A DNA stretch of 22,575 nt from Firmicutes bacterium UBA5454 (GTDB lineage: Bacteria > Bacillota > Clostridia > Caldicoprobacterales > DTU083). Shown here one piece after another: positions 1-7,669 of the stretch; position 1 is the first letter of the stretch; every line of letters begins with the position of its first letter. The notes beneath the pieces are model-generated. The model did no database searches, was not told where the DNA came from, and was given only the letters and a program-made list of their open reading frames with translations. The stretch lies in assembly GCA_002426555.1 (NCBI GenBank), contig DIQU01000001.1, forward strand, positions 50,506 through 73,080, read 5' to 3'. A program made the translations under genes and the position numbers.

Positions 1-1764
1 TTGTTCCGGATTCATTTCACCCAGTCCTTTGTAACGCTGAACTGAATACCCTTTGCCTGCTTTCTTTATACACGCAGTCAACTCTTCATCGTTGTAGCAA
101 TATTCTACCTTATTAGCCTTTGTTACCTTGTACAATGGAGCCAGCCCTATATACACATGGCCTTTGGTTATAAGCTCTTTCATGTAACGGAAAAAGAAGG
201 TAAGTAAAATAGCACGAATATGAGCGCCATCCTGGTCTGCATCAGCCATGATAATGACCTTGTCATACTTTAAATTGTCGATATTAAAATCTTCATCAAT
301 TCCAGTTCCCAAGGCAGAGATAATAGTGCGAAACTCTACATTGGCCAGTACTTGATCAAGACGTTTCTTTTCTGCATTCAAAGGCTTCCCGCGTAAAGGA
401 AGAATGGCTTGAAACTGCCTGTCTCTGCCTTGCTTGGCAGAGCCGCCTGCAGAGTCACCCTCTACCAAAAACAACTCATTGATTTTGGGGTTTCTGCCGG
501 TGCAGCTGGCAAGCTTGCCAACCAGCGGTGCGCCTTCCAAGCTGTTTTTCTTCCGAGTAATATCCTTGGCTTTCCGAGCTGCTTCTCTTACCTTGGCTGC
601 ACTTAGAGCCTTTTCCAATATGACTTTCAGTGTTTCCTGATGATCGATATTTTCCAAATAAATTTGGAGTTTCTCTGTAACGATGGATTCCATGGCAGTT
701 CGCGCTTCTGTGTTCCCCAGCTTGGTTTTGGTTTGACCTTCAAATTGGACATTATGCATTTTTAAAGAAATAACAGCTGTCATGCCTTCTCTGTAATCTT
801 CTCCTATCAAACCACCGTTTTTACCCTTGTTTAAATTCTGCTTTTTCACTAAATCATTGAGCACCTTGGTAACAGCGGTTTTGAAGCCCGTTTCATGAGC
901 GCCCCCTTCGCTGGTAGGAATATTATTAACATAGGAAAATATGCTTTCTGTATAGGAATCAGTGTATTGTATGGCAACCTGAGCTTTGATATTGTCTCGT
1001 TCTCCTTCAAAATAGATCACTTCCGAATGCACTGCTGATTTGTCTTCATTCAAGTACTCGACAAAGTCAACCAGACCGCCAGAGTAGTAAAAACTCTTAC
1101 TGATGATCTTTTCAGGTCTTTTGTCAGTTAACGTCATTTTGATGCCTTTATTTAAAAATGCCAAATCCTTCAGCCTTTTAGATATGGTATCAACACTCAT
1201 GAGTATGTCTTCAAAAATTCTATCATCGGGCAGGAAAGTAATTTTAGTTCCTTGCAAGTCGGTTGCTCCAAGGTTCTCCAGTTCTGTCACTGGCTTTCCC
1301 ACCATGATAGTTCCATTTTTCTCATAACTTTCAAATCTCTGCCGGTACTTTCGTCCATCAATGTGTACCTCTGCTTCCAGCCAACGAGAAAGAGCATTTA
1401 CTACAGCAGCGCCTACCCCGTGAAGACCTCCTGAATAGCTGTAATTACTGTCATTAAATTTACCTCCAGCATGGAGCTGAGTAAATACGAGCTGTACTCC
1501 CGGGATCTTCATGGTGTCATGAATCCCTACAGGAATTCCCCTTCCATTATCTATAACGGTAACGCTGTTGTCACTGTTCAAAGTTACCTCGATGGTAGAT
1601 GCAAAACCATTGGCTGCTTCGTCAATTCCATTGTCTACAATTTCCCATAATAGATGATGAAGCCCCCGTAAACCTGTGGTGCCTATATACATACCCGGAC
1701 GCCTTCGGACTGCGTCAAGGCCTTCCAATACTTGTATGTCATTTGCTTCGTAAGTCTTAGTCAT
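1..1764 (-). CDS. parE: Type IIA DNA topoisomerase subunit B, probably topoisomerase IV ParE (3' end cut by window)
   Basis: ATPase subunit of a gyrase or topoisomerase IV, which passes one DNA duplex through another at the expense of ATP. The 588 visible codons run in frame off the left edge. The GHKL ATPase motifs are near residues 41-45 (EIVDN), 72-76 (DNGRG) and 112-119 (GGLHGVGA). The TOPRIM metal site shows EGDSAGGSAKQGRD near residue 435 and ADADQDGAH near 505; the QRYKGLGEMN motif sits at the cut, so only a short C-terminus is missing. The start is ATG with an AAGGGGGAG ribosome binding site about 12 bases upstream. ParE is preferred over GyrB because the upstream neighbour is a QueG-like gene rather than the dnaA/recF region usual for gyrB; motif content alone does not separate the two. 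A parC or gyrA gene just outside the window would settle it. Confidence 0.9.
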   Translation of the reverse strand, partial: MTKTYEANDIQVLEGLDAVRRRPGMYIGTTGLRGLHHLLWEIVDNGIDEAANGFASTIEVTLNSDNSVTVIDNGRGIPVGIHDTMKIPGVQLVFTQLHAGGKFNDSNYSYSGGLHGVGAAVVNALSRWLEAEVHIDGRKYRQRFESYEKNGTIMVGKPVTELENLGATDLQGTKITFLPDDRIFEDILMSVDTISKRLKDLAFLNKGIKMTLTDKRPEKIISKSFYYSGGLVDFVEYLNEDKSAVHSEVIYFEGERDNIKAQVAIQYTDSYTESIFSYVNNIPTSEGGAHETGFKTAVTKVLNDLVKKQNLNKGKNGGLIGEDYREGMTAVISLKMHNVQFEGQTKTKLGNTEARTAMESIVTEKLQIYLENIDHQETLKVILEKALSAAKVREAARKAKDITRKKNSLEGAPLVGKLASCTGRNPKINELFLVEGDSAGGSAKQGRDRQFQAILPLRGKPLNAEKKRLDQVLANVEFRTIISALGTGIDEDFNIDNLKYDKVIIMADADQDGAHIRAILLTFFFRYMKELITKGHVYIGLAPLYKVTKANKVEYCYNDEELTACIKKAGKGYSVQRYKGLGEMNPEQ

Positions 1765-1817
1765 GTAGGTAGATGTCTCCCCCTTGCAGAACAAATGTTC
1801 TTCTTATGTTTATTTAC

Positions 1818-1845
1818 ATTATAACATTATTTTGCCAGCTTTCAA
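1818..1845 (-). promoter_or_regulatory. Sigma-A-type promoter for the topoisomerase gene
   Basis: On the minus strand TTGAAA (1840-1845) and a perfect TATAAT (1818-1823) are separated by 16 bases, about 54 bases before the ATG at 1764. No clear terminator separates it from the end of the QueG-like gene at 1909. Confidence 0.65.
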
Positions 1846-1908
1846 GTATTTCTTGTGCTTGAGTCTTTCAAAAGCTTAAACTCTTCACTTTGCTCAGGTA
1901 TTATTCGA

Positions 1909-3006
1909 TTAAGAGCAGCATTCCTCTGTATTCAGTAAAGCCAGCTGTATTTCTTCCTGAACATTTAAGTCTCTCTCTCGACCCAGTGCAGTAAGCAACA
2001 AATTTTTTGCCTCATCACCGCCAAGTTTACCGACAGCCCAGGCGCTGTATGCTCTTATGGTAGAATTCGGATATTGCATAGTGTCAGCCAAAAGAGGAAG
2101 ATATGATGAATCATTGGAATTTCCAGCTGCTATAACAGCCATGGTAATTATTTTTTGAGGTCGTGCATAATTATATCCTACAAACTCTGCGATTGAACTC
2201 ATATGTTTTTTCAGCCCGGTTTTGGCATGGATCAGTATCTCTTTAATATCAATAATATCCTGGATTTTTTCAAGGGGCTTAAGCTGCTTTATTATCTTTT
2301 TGTTTTTAGGACATACCAGCTGGCAATCATCACAACCCAATATTCGATTACCCATTTTCTCTCGCATGTGGATGGGCATTGTTTCCGATGACAGCATATG
2401 ATATCGTAAACACTTATCAACTACTATAATACCATCATCTGCAATGGCTTGCGTGGGACAGGCATCCATACATTTTCTGCAGCTGCCGCAGTCGGTAATT
2501 TCTTTTGAGTCCATATCGTCCAATTCCAATTCTGCATTGGTGAGTATCGTGTGGAGTGTAATGAAAGAGCCAAACTCAGGATGATAAATGAGACTGTTTT
2601 TTCCATATTTCCCAAGACCGCTCTGGTAAGCCAGATGTTTGACAGGAATAGGAGGATCTGTTTTGATTTCGAAGCCGGCATCAGTCAAAACAACTCCTAA
2701 TTGCTTCATGGCTTCCTTTCCCTTGGGATATGCCAGATAATGAGCACTGCAGCGGCCATACCCTTGAGAAACAGTTTGTTGAAAAGGCTGGTAAGGATAG
2801 ACAGCAACGATGATCGTTTTTGCATCAGGCATAATGTATCTGCAATCACTGGCTAATCTTTTAGTATCCCAATAATCTGCTGTATTAGGATACAGAGCTT
2901 TTCTAAGCTGTATATCGTCATCCCATAAAGTCAGGGGCAGAACGGGCTGAAAGGATATTTGATGGAATCCCAGTTCTTTGGCTTTCAGTTTGATTTGCTC
3001 CTTTAT
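1909..3006 (-). CDS. QueG-like 4Fe-4S double-cluster reductase, apparent AUA start
   Basis: Member of the epoxyqueuosine reductase (QueG) family, whose typical member uses cobalamin and two [4Fe-4S] clusters in the last step of queuosine synthesis. From an AUA codon at 3004-3006 it has 365 residues. Two cluster motifs are visible: C173-x2-C-x2-C-x3-C with C199, and GC225-DDC-QLVC-P. AGLGWIGKN of QueG is represented by SGLGKYGKNS, and the C-terminus has a HEAT-like segment. The QueG active-site region is divergent: I see no clear ARGRDYH-type motif, so it may be a paralog with another substrate. The first in-frame ATG is at 2832, but the frame reads through 58 more codons of N-terminal QueG-like sequence (KEQIKLKAKELGF). 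In-frame ATG, GTG and TTG are absent there, while a GAGGTGA Shine-Dalgarno lies correctly placed before AUA. It has its own promoter. Confidence 0.78.
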   Translation of the reverse strand: MKEQIKLKAKELGFHQISFQPVLPLTLWDDDIQLRKALYPNTADYWDTKRLASDCRYIMPDAKTIIVAVYPYQPFQQTVSQGYGRCSAHYLAYPKGKEAMKQLGVVLTDAGFEIKTDPPIPVKHLAYQSGLGKYGKNSLIYHPEFGSFITLHTILTNAELELDDMDSKEITDCGSCRKCMDACPTQAIADDGIIVVDKCLRYHMLSSETMPIHMREKMGNRILGCDDCQLVCPKNKKIIKQLKPLEKIQDIIDIKEILIHAKTGLKKHMSSIAEFVGYNYARPQKIITMAVIAAGNSNDSSYLPLLADTMQYPNSTIRAYSAWAVGKLGGDEAKNLLLTALGRERDLNVQEEIQLALLNTEECCS

Positions 3007-3035
3007 ATCCTCACCTCATTCCTTATCCAATTGTA

Positions 3036-3064
3036 AGTATAACAAAATTCATAGATTACGTCTA
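3036..3064 (-). promoter_or_regulatory. Possible promoter of the QueG-like gene
   Basis: Minus-strand TAGACG (3059-3064), a 17-base spacer and TATACT (3036-3041). Transcription would begin near 3029, giving a leader of only about 20 bases before the AUA at 3006. This independently supports translation starting there rather than at the internal ATG at 2832. Confidence 0.45.
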
Positions 3065-3082
3065 TAAACTGAAAAATTGAGA

Positions 3083-3120
3083 ACTGTCCCCAAAACACAC
3101 AAAACACTGTCCCCAAAACA
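3083..3120. repeat. Two direct copies of a 15-base GGGGACAGT-containing repeat
   Basis: The plus-strand sequence ACTGTCCCCAAAACA occurs exactly at 3083-3097 and 3106-3120, start to start 23 bases. It lies just beyond the hydrogenase terminator, in the gap before the QueG-like gene. The extended form, TTGAGAACTGTCCCC on this strand, resembles a short dispersed motif I recall from several Firmicute and proteobacterial genomes near REP/IS200-type elements. That link is from memory and no transposase gene is visible here. Confidence 0.6.
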
Positions 3121-3145
3121 AAAAAAACCGGCCTTGCAGCCGGTT
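3115..3145 (-). terminator. Rho-independent terminator of the hydrogenase operon
   Basis: A perfect 7-bp GC-rich stem (AACCGGC / GCCGGTT at 3126-3132 and 3139-3145) with a 6-base loop is followed on the minus strand by an unbroken run of T residues. It lies 11 bases beyond the stop codon of the catalytic hydrogenase subunit. Confidence 0.9.
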
Positions 3146-3156
3146 CGGGTTTTGCT

Positions 3157-4896
3157 TTAGAACTTATTCCTGGGTGTATAGTGGGTATGCAGCAACTCAT
3201 GTGCTCTATGGCTGTTAGGCTCTCCCAAATACTCATCATATACTTTCTTTACGGATTCATTTTCGTGGGACTTTCGAACCGGCAATGAGCGATCTTCGTC
3301 ATAGATAGCGGCAGCACGTTTTGCACGTACATCTACATCCATCTGTACCTGTGCAGGTACAATAGGCTGTCCTCCGCCGGTAACACAACCTCCCGGACAG
3401 CCCATGATCTCGATAAAGTGATATTCTTTTTCTCCTGATACTACCTTATCCATCAGGGCTTTTGCATTACCTGTTCCATGGGCAACTGCTGCTTTAACAG
3501 TAATATCTCCCAGAGGGATCTCAACTTCCTTAACACCTTCCAGTCCGCGTACTGCATGGATTTCCAAGTTCTCCAATGGCTTGCCTGTAACAATTTCTGC
3601 TACAGTTCTCAAGGCAGCTTCCATAACACCGCCGGTAGCACCAAAGATAACTGCAGCACCTGTAGAATCTCCCAATATGGGATCAAAGTCTTCATCTTCC
3701 AGTTTCAAGAAGTTAATTCCAGCTTGCTTGATCATTCTTGCCAGCTCTCTGGTAGTCAGTACTGCATCTACATCCGGATAGCCTGTTGCTTGAAGTTCAG
3801 GTCTTTGGGATTCAAATTTCTTAGCTGTGCAAGGCATTATGGATACTACATAAATATTGGCTGGGTCTTGATTGGTCTTTTCTGCATAATAGGATTTTAC
3901 CATGGCTCCCATCATTTCATGCGGAGATTTGCAGGTAGACAAATTATCCAACAGCTCAGGATAATTATGCTCACAATACTTAATCCAGCCCGGGCTGCAT
4001 GAAGTAATCAAAGGCAGGTTTTCGCCTTTCTTCAGTCTGCCCAATAACTCGGTACCTTCCTCCATGATTGTAAGGTCGGCAGTAAAGTCGGTATCAAATA
4101 TTCGGTCAAAGCCCAACCTGCGAAGAGCAGCAACCATCTTACCGGTAACCCTGGTGCCGATGGGCATACCAAATTCTTCACCCAAAGCTACACGAACAGC
4201 AGGAGCCGTCTGAACCACTACGTGAAGATCCGGGTTGTTAATGGCATCCCAAACTTTGTCCGTATCGTCTTTTTCTCTTAATGCTCCAACCGGGCATGCT
4301 TCAATACACTGGCCACAGTTAATGCAGTTGACATCAGCCAAACTCTTGCTGTAAACAGGCTCAATAATTGTGTTAAAACCTCGTTCTGTTGCACCTATAG
4401 CACCAATTCCCTGCACTTCTCTGCAAGTAGACACACATCTTCGGCAAAGAATACATTTATTAGGATCACGCACGATTGAGGTAGAAACCTCATCTACAGC
4501 ATAATTGCCTTGTTCGCCTTCATAGCGAATATCATTTACACCCAGTTGGGTGGATAGTGTTTGCAGTTCACAGTTCTCACTTCTGACACAGGTCAGACAC
4601 TTGCGATCATGATTGGACAGGATTAATTCCATATTTGTTTTCCTGGCCTCTCTTATAGCAGGTGTGTTGGTCCGAATCTCCATTCCCTCTCCTACGGGGA
4701 AAACACAGGAAGCCTGTAAGCTTCTAGCACCTTTTACTTCAACCAGACACATACGACAGGCACCGATTTCATTGATTCCCTTCAGATAACATAAGGTGGG
4801 TATATGGATGTGGGCGGACCTTGCGGCTTCCAATACCGTGGTTCCCTTAGGCACTTCTATCTGGACGCCGTCTATGGTTAACTTTACCATTTCCAT
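3157..4896 (-). CDS. hndD: [FeFe] hydrogenase catalytic subunit, HndD/HydA type
   Basis: Catalytic subunit of a multimeric cytoplasmic [FeFe] hydrogenase that makes or consumes H2 using NAD(P)H and, in bifurcating members, ferredoxin. It has 579 residues. In order: plant-type [2Fe-2S] (C36, C47, C50, C64); His-Cys3 [4Fe-4S] (H96, C100, C103, C109); two ferredoxin-type [4Fe-4S] sites (C148/151/154/158 and C191/194/197/201); and the H-cluster domain with L1 TSCSPGW (298-304), L2 MPCTAKKFE (354-362) and L3 EIMGCPGGC (496-504). L1 has Ser where Clostridium pasteurianum CpI has its second Cys. The C-terminus ends without an extra cluster domain. I chose ATG at 4896 because an AGGGAG site lies 8 bases upstream; the frame is open 29 codons further but that overlaps the flavoprotein gene. 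Last gene of the operon, 26 bases after the NuoF-like gene. It needs the HydEFG maturases, which are not in this window. Confidence 0.96.
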   Translation of the reverse strand: MEMVKLTIDGVQIEVPKGTTVLEAARSAHIHIPTLCYLKGINEIGACRMCLVEVKGARSLQASCVFPVGEGMEIRTNTPAIREARKTNMELILSNHDRKCLTCVRSENCELQTLSTQLGVNDIRYEGEQGNYAVDEVSTSIVRDPNKCILCRRCVSTCREVQGIGAIGATERGFNTIIEPVYSKSLADVNCINCGQCIEACPVGALREKDDTDKVWDAINNPDLHVVVQTAPAVRVALGEEFGMPIGTRVTGKMVAALRRLGFDRIFDTDFTADLTIMEEGTELLGRLKKGENLPLITSCSPGWIKYCEHNYPELLDNLSTCKSPHEMMGAMVKSYYAEKTNQDPANIYVVSIMPCTAKKFESQRPELQATGYPDVDAVLTTRELARMIKQAGINFLKLEDEDFDPILGDSTGAAVIFGATGGVMEAALRTVAEIVTGKPLENLEIHAVRGLEGVKEVEIPLGDITVKAAVAHGTGNAKALMDKVVSGEKEYHFIEIMGCPGGCVTGGGQPIVPAQVQMDVDVRAKRAAAIYDEDRSLPVRKSHENESVKKVYDEYLGEPNSHRAHELLHTHYTPRNKF

Positions 4897-4922
4897 TTTA
4901 GTCACTCCCTTTTCTAATAAGC

Positions 4923-6719
4923 TTAACCCTTCACTATGGCCTTGAAGGGGCATTTTTCCATGCAGGCGCCACATTTGATACACTTGCTCTGATCAATTAC
5001 GTGGGGACTTCTGCGTTCACCTGAGATAGCATCTGTAGGACAGACCTTGACACATAAACCGCAGCCTTTGCACAGCTCTGCTTGTATTAAGACCTGCAGT
5101 AATGCCTGACACACACCAGCAGGACATTTTTTGTCACGGATATGAGCCTCGTATTCATCTCTGAAATACCTAATGGTACTCAATACTGGGTTGGGCGCTG
5201 TTTGCCCCAGCCCGCAAAGTGCAGATGCTTTAATGTTTTTGCCAAGCTCTTCCAGCTTTTCGATATCGCCTTCTTCACCTTGTCCCTTGGTGATACGATT
5301 CAAAATTTCAAGCATACGTTTGGTTCCGATTCTGCAAGGTGGGCATTTTCCACAGGACTCATCTACGGTAAAGTCCAGGAAGAACCTGGCTATATCTACC
5401 ATACAGTTATCTTCGTCCATGACAATTAATCCACCGGAGCCCATCATAGAGCCAATTCTTGCTAAAGAATCGTAATCAATCGGGGTATCCAGATGTTCTG
5501 CAGGGATGCAGCCACCGGAAGGACCACCGGTTTGAGCTGCTTTAAATTCCTTATTATCTGGAATTCCTCCGCCTATTTCATATATGATTTCCCTGAGAGT
5601 AGTTCCCATTGGGACTTCCACCAAACCGGTGTTCATAACTTTGCCGCCCAGCGCAAATACCTTTGTTCCTTTGCTTTTTTCTGTTCCAACGCTTTGGAAC
5701 CAATCAGCACCATTATGGATAATCTGGGGGATATTGGCATAGGTTTCTACGTTGTTAAGCAAAGTAGGCTTCCCAAATACACCCTTGTTTGCAGGGAATG
5801 GCGGGCGGGGTCGAGGTTCTCCTCTTTTTCCTTCTATGGATGCGATCAATGCGGTTTCTTCACCACATACGAATGCACCAGCACCCAGTCTGATTTCAAT
5901 ATCAAAATTAAAGTTGGTACCAAAGATGTTTTTGCCCAGGAGACCAGCTTCTCTTGCTTGATCAATAGCAATATTCAAACGCTTTACAGCAATTGGATAT
6001 TCAGCTCTTACATAAATATACCCCTGGTCAGCACCAACAGCATAACCAGCTATTGTCATTGCTTCCAGTACAGCGTGTGGATCCCCTTCCAGTACACTTC
6101 TGTCCATAAATGCACCAGGGTCGCCTTCGTCGGCGTTACACAAGATATACTTTTTATCACCTTCAGCCTTGGCTGTAAACTCCCATTTTAGACCGGTGGG
6201 AAACCCTGCACCGCCGCGTCCTCTCAAACCCGAAGCTTTTATTATGTTAATGATTTCTTCAGGGGTGCTCTCAAGCAATGCCTTGCCGAGAGCCTTATAT
6301 CCGTCAAAAGCAATGTATTCTTCTATTTTTTCCGGATCTATAACGCCGCAATTACGCAAAGCCAGTCGTTTTTGCTTTTTGTAGAACTCCACTTCATCCA
6401 ATGATTTAATAGCTTCATCATCATGCACACTGTCATGATACAACAGGTCGGTAACTATTCTGCCCTTTAGCAGATGCTCAGACACAATTCTCGGAACATC
6501 ATCTGTAGTTACCTTGCTGTAAAACGCGCCTTCTGGATAAACGATGACAACAGGACCAATGGCACACAGTCCAAAACAACCGGTTTGAACCAGCTTGATT
6601 TCATTTTCCAATTTGTTGCTTTCCAGTTCAGTTTTGAAAACTTCCATTACATCAGCTGAACCGGAAGAATGACACCCTGTTCCTCCACATATGAGGACAT
6701 GGGAACGATAAAATTCCAT
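4923..6719 (-). CDS. hndC: NuoF-like flavoprotein subunit of the hydrogenase (HndC/HydB)
   Basis: Diaphorase subunit that binds FMN and NAD(P)H and passes electrons to or from the hydrogenase subunit; in the bifurcating HydABC complexes this is where the flavin sits. It has 598 residues. Domains: an N-terminal thioredoxin-like [2Fe-2S] (C11, C16, C48, C52); a Nuo51-type FMN/NADH domain with GRGGAGFPTG (167-176) and GAGAFVCGEETA; an SLBB-type segment; the NuoF [4Fe-4S] site (C456, C459, C462, C502); and a C-terminal 2[4Fe-4S] ferredoxin (C550/553/556/560 and C580/583/586/590). This fused layout is typical of hydrogenase NuoF subunits rather than complex I. The start is ATG at 6719 with AAGGAGG 8 bases upstream; a TTG seven codons earlier lies before this site and is unlikely. 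NAD versus NADP preference cannot be read from the sequence. Confidence 0.96.
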   Translation of the reverse strand: MEFYRSHVLICGGTGCHSSGSADVMEVFKTELESNKLENEIKLVQTGCFGLCAIGPVVIVYPEGAFYSKVTTDDVPRIVSEHLLKGRIVTDLLYHDSVHDDEAIKSLDEVEFYKKQKRLALRNCGVIDPEKIEEYIAFDGYKALGKALLESTPEEIINIIKASGLRGRGGAGFPTGLKWEFTAKAEGDKKYILCNADEGDPGAFMDRSVLEGDPHAVLEAMTIAGYAVGADQGYIYVRAEYPIAVKRLNIAIDQAREAGLLGKNIFGTNFNFDIEIRLGAGAFVCGEETALIASIEGKRGEPRPRPPFPANKGVFGKPTLLNNVETYANIPQIIHNGADWFQSVGTEKSKGTKVFALGGKVMNTGLVEVPMGTTLREIIYEIGGGIPDNKEFKAAQTGGPSGGCIPAEHLDTPIDYDSLARIGSMMGSGGLIVMDEDNCMVDIARFFLDFTVDESCGKCPPCRIGTKRMLEILNRITKGQGEEGDIEKLEELGKNIKASALCGLGQTAPNPVLSTIRYFRDEYEAHIRDKKCPAGVCQALLQVLIQAELCKGCGLCVKVCPTDAISGERRSPHVIDQSKCIKCGACMEKCPFKAIVKG

Positions 6720-6745
6720 AATAAAACCCTCCTTATCCAATGGTG

Positions 6746-7114
6746 TTACTGTGCAGCACCAATTGTGTATTCGGTAACAACCTGGCCATTTACCACATGT
6801 TCTGCAATGACCCTTTTTACCTTATCTGCAGACATATTTACATAGGTAACCTTATCTTCACCGGGTCGGGTAATTTCGACCATGGGTTCAAGACGGCATA
6901 CACCGATGCAGCCTGTTTGAGAAACAGATACATCCTTCAGGTTCCTATTTTTCACTTCTTCCAGAAAAGCCAGTAAAACAGGACGAGCACCTGCTGCAAT
7001 GCCACAGGTAGCCATACCCACAACAACCCGGGTGCCTCCAGTTCTTTCTTTTCTCAAATTAACAGCATCCAAAGTTTTCTGTTTAATTTGTTCCAGTTCT
7101 TTCAAAGACTTCAT
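6746..7114 (-). CDS. hndB: HndB-like thioredoxin-fold [2Fe-2S] protein of the hydrogenase
   Basis: Small accessory electron-transfer subunit, 122 residues, resembling HndB of the NADP-reducing hydrogenase of Desulfovibrio fructosovorans and the N-terminal domain of the adjacent flavoprotein. The second half of the thioredoxin-like cluster motif is intact (QTGC69-IGVC73), but the first half reads MATC37-GIAAGAR: the expected second Cys of a C-x4-C pair is absent, leaving three Cys. My memory is that the CGIAAGAR form is common in this subfamily, so cluster ligation may be unusual or involve a non-Cys ligand. It starts 3 bases after the stop of the upstream ATPase gene; its GGAGG site lies inside the last codons of that gene, so the two are probably translationally coupled. 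Confidence 0.88.
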   Translation of the reverse strand: MKSLKELEQIKQKTLDAVNLRKERTGGTRVVVGMATCGIAAGARPVLLAFLEEVKNRNLKDVSVSQTGCIGVCRLEPMVEITRPGEDKVTYVNMSADKVKRVIAEHVVNGQVVTEYTIGAAQ

Positions 7115-7117
7115 GTA

Positions 7118-7666
7118 TTACACACCTCCATATAATTCTTCAAGACCCTCTTTAATATATATAGTGATCCAGTTAACAATTTCCGGATCAGCAATGTTTA
7201 CTTCACCTATAACTTCCCTGATCTGACGGGTATCCAGCAAGAACTGCCTGCAGTTGTTTTCGTGGGTATACACAAAATCCACTTCCGGATTCATAAAGAT
7301 GAGTGCTGCGATGGTTTCTTCCATCTTACCCAGAGGGAGACAGTCAATATGGCTGTCTATAAACAAAGCCAGCAGTGTGGTACCTTTCCCTTTTTGAGAT
7401 ATCATCTCCAATTTCCCACCGCTTGCTTCTGCAGATGCTTTAAACATTGGAATACCCAAACCAACCTTGCGTGTGGTTCGGGTTGTATAAAAGGGATCGT
7501 ATACCTTATTGACTTGTTCTTCGTCCATACCCTTGCCATTATCGCTTATCTGCACCCACTTGTGATCTTTTTCCCGGTCTTCCCGTATGGATATTTCAAC
7601 CAGGTTTGCTCCGGCTGATATGGAATTTTGGGCTAAATCCAGTAAATGCAGTGATATATCTTCCAT
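7118..7666 (-). CDS. Stand-alone GHKL (HATPase_c) ATP-binding protein in the hydrogenase operon
   Basis: A 182-residue protein with a histidine-kinase-type ATP-binding domain but no sensor, HisKA or response-regulator partner. The N-box is around N14 (LLDLAQNSI), the G1 box is SDNGKGM (41-47), the F box is YDPFYTTR, and the G2 box is VGLGIP (68-73). The last ~80 residues (from about 103) do not resemble a family I know. It is locked between the NuoE-like and HndB-like genes with 3-base gaps on both sides, so it is made with the enzyme. Similar ATPases occur in hydrogenase operons of other Clostridia. Its role is unknown to me; it could phosphorylate a subunit or a regulator, or act as an ATP-dependent assembly factor. 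The weak ribosome site suggests coupling to the upstream gene. Confidence 0.88.
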   Translation of the reverse strand: MEDISLHLLDLAQNSISAGANLVEISIREDREKDHKWVQISDNGKGMDEEQVNKVYDPFYTTRTTRKVGLGIPMFKASAEASGGKLEMISQKGKGTTLLALFIDSHIDCLPLGKMEETIAALIFMNPEVDFVYTHENNCRQFLLDTRQIREVIGEVNIADPEIVNWITIYIKEGLEELYGGV

Positions 7667-7669
7667 ATT

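Noticed and set aside
1..1764. Assignment as the main gyrB gene
   Set aside because: Neighbourhood lacks recF, dnaN or dnaA, and the upstream gene is QueG-like; ParE fits better, though sequence motifs alone do not exclude GyrB.
3003..3239. 78-codon minus-strand reading frame between the hydrogenase and QueG-like genes
   Set aside because: It overlaps the 3' end of hndD in another frame, reads through a strong terminator, and has no recognisable protein features.
3478..4002. 174-codon plus-strand reading frame opposite hndD
   Set aside because: Lies entirely antisense to the H-cluster domain coding region; Cys/Phe-rich shadow without a start signal.
5493..6191. 232-codon plus-strand reading frame opposite hndC
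   Set aside because: Antisense to a clearly conserved flavoprotein; composition is that of a complement-strand shadow, with no ribosome site or known motif.
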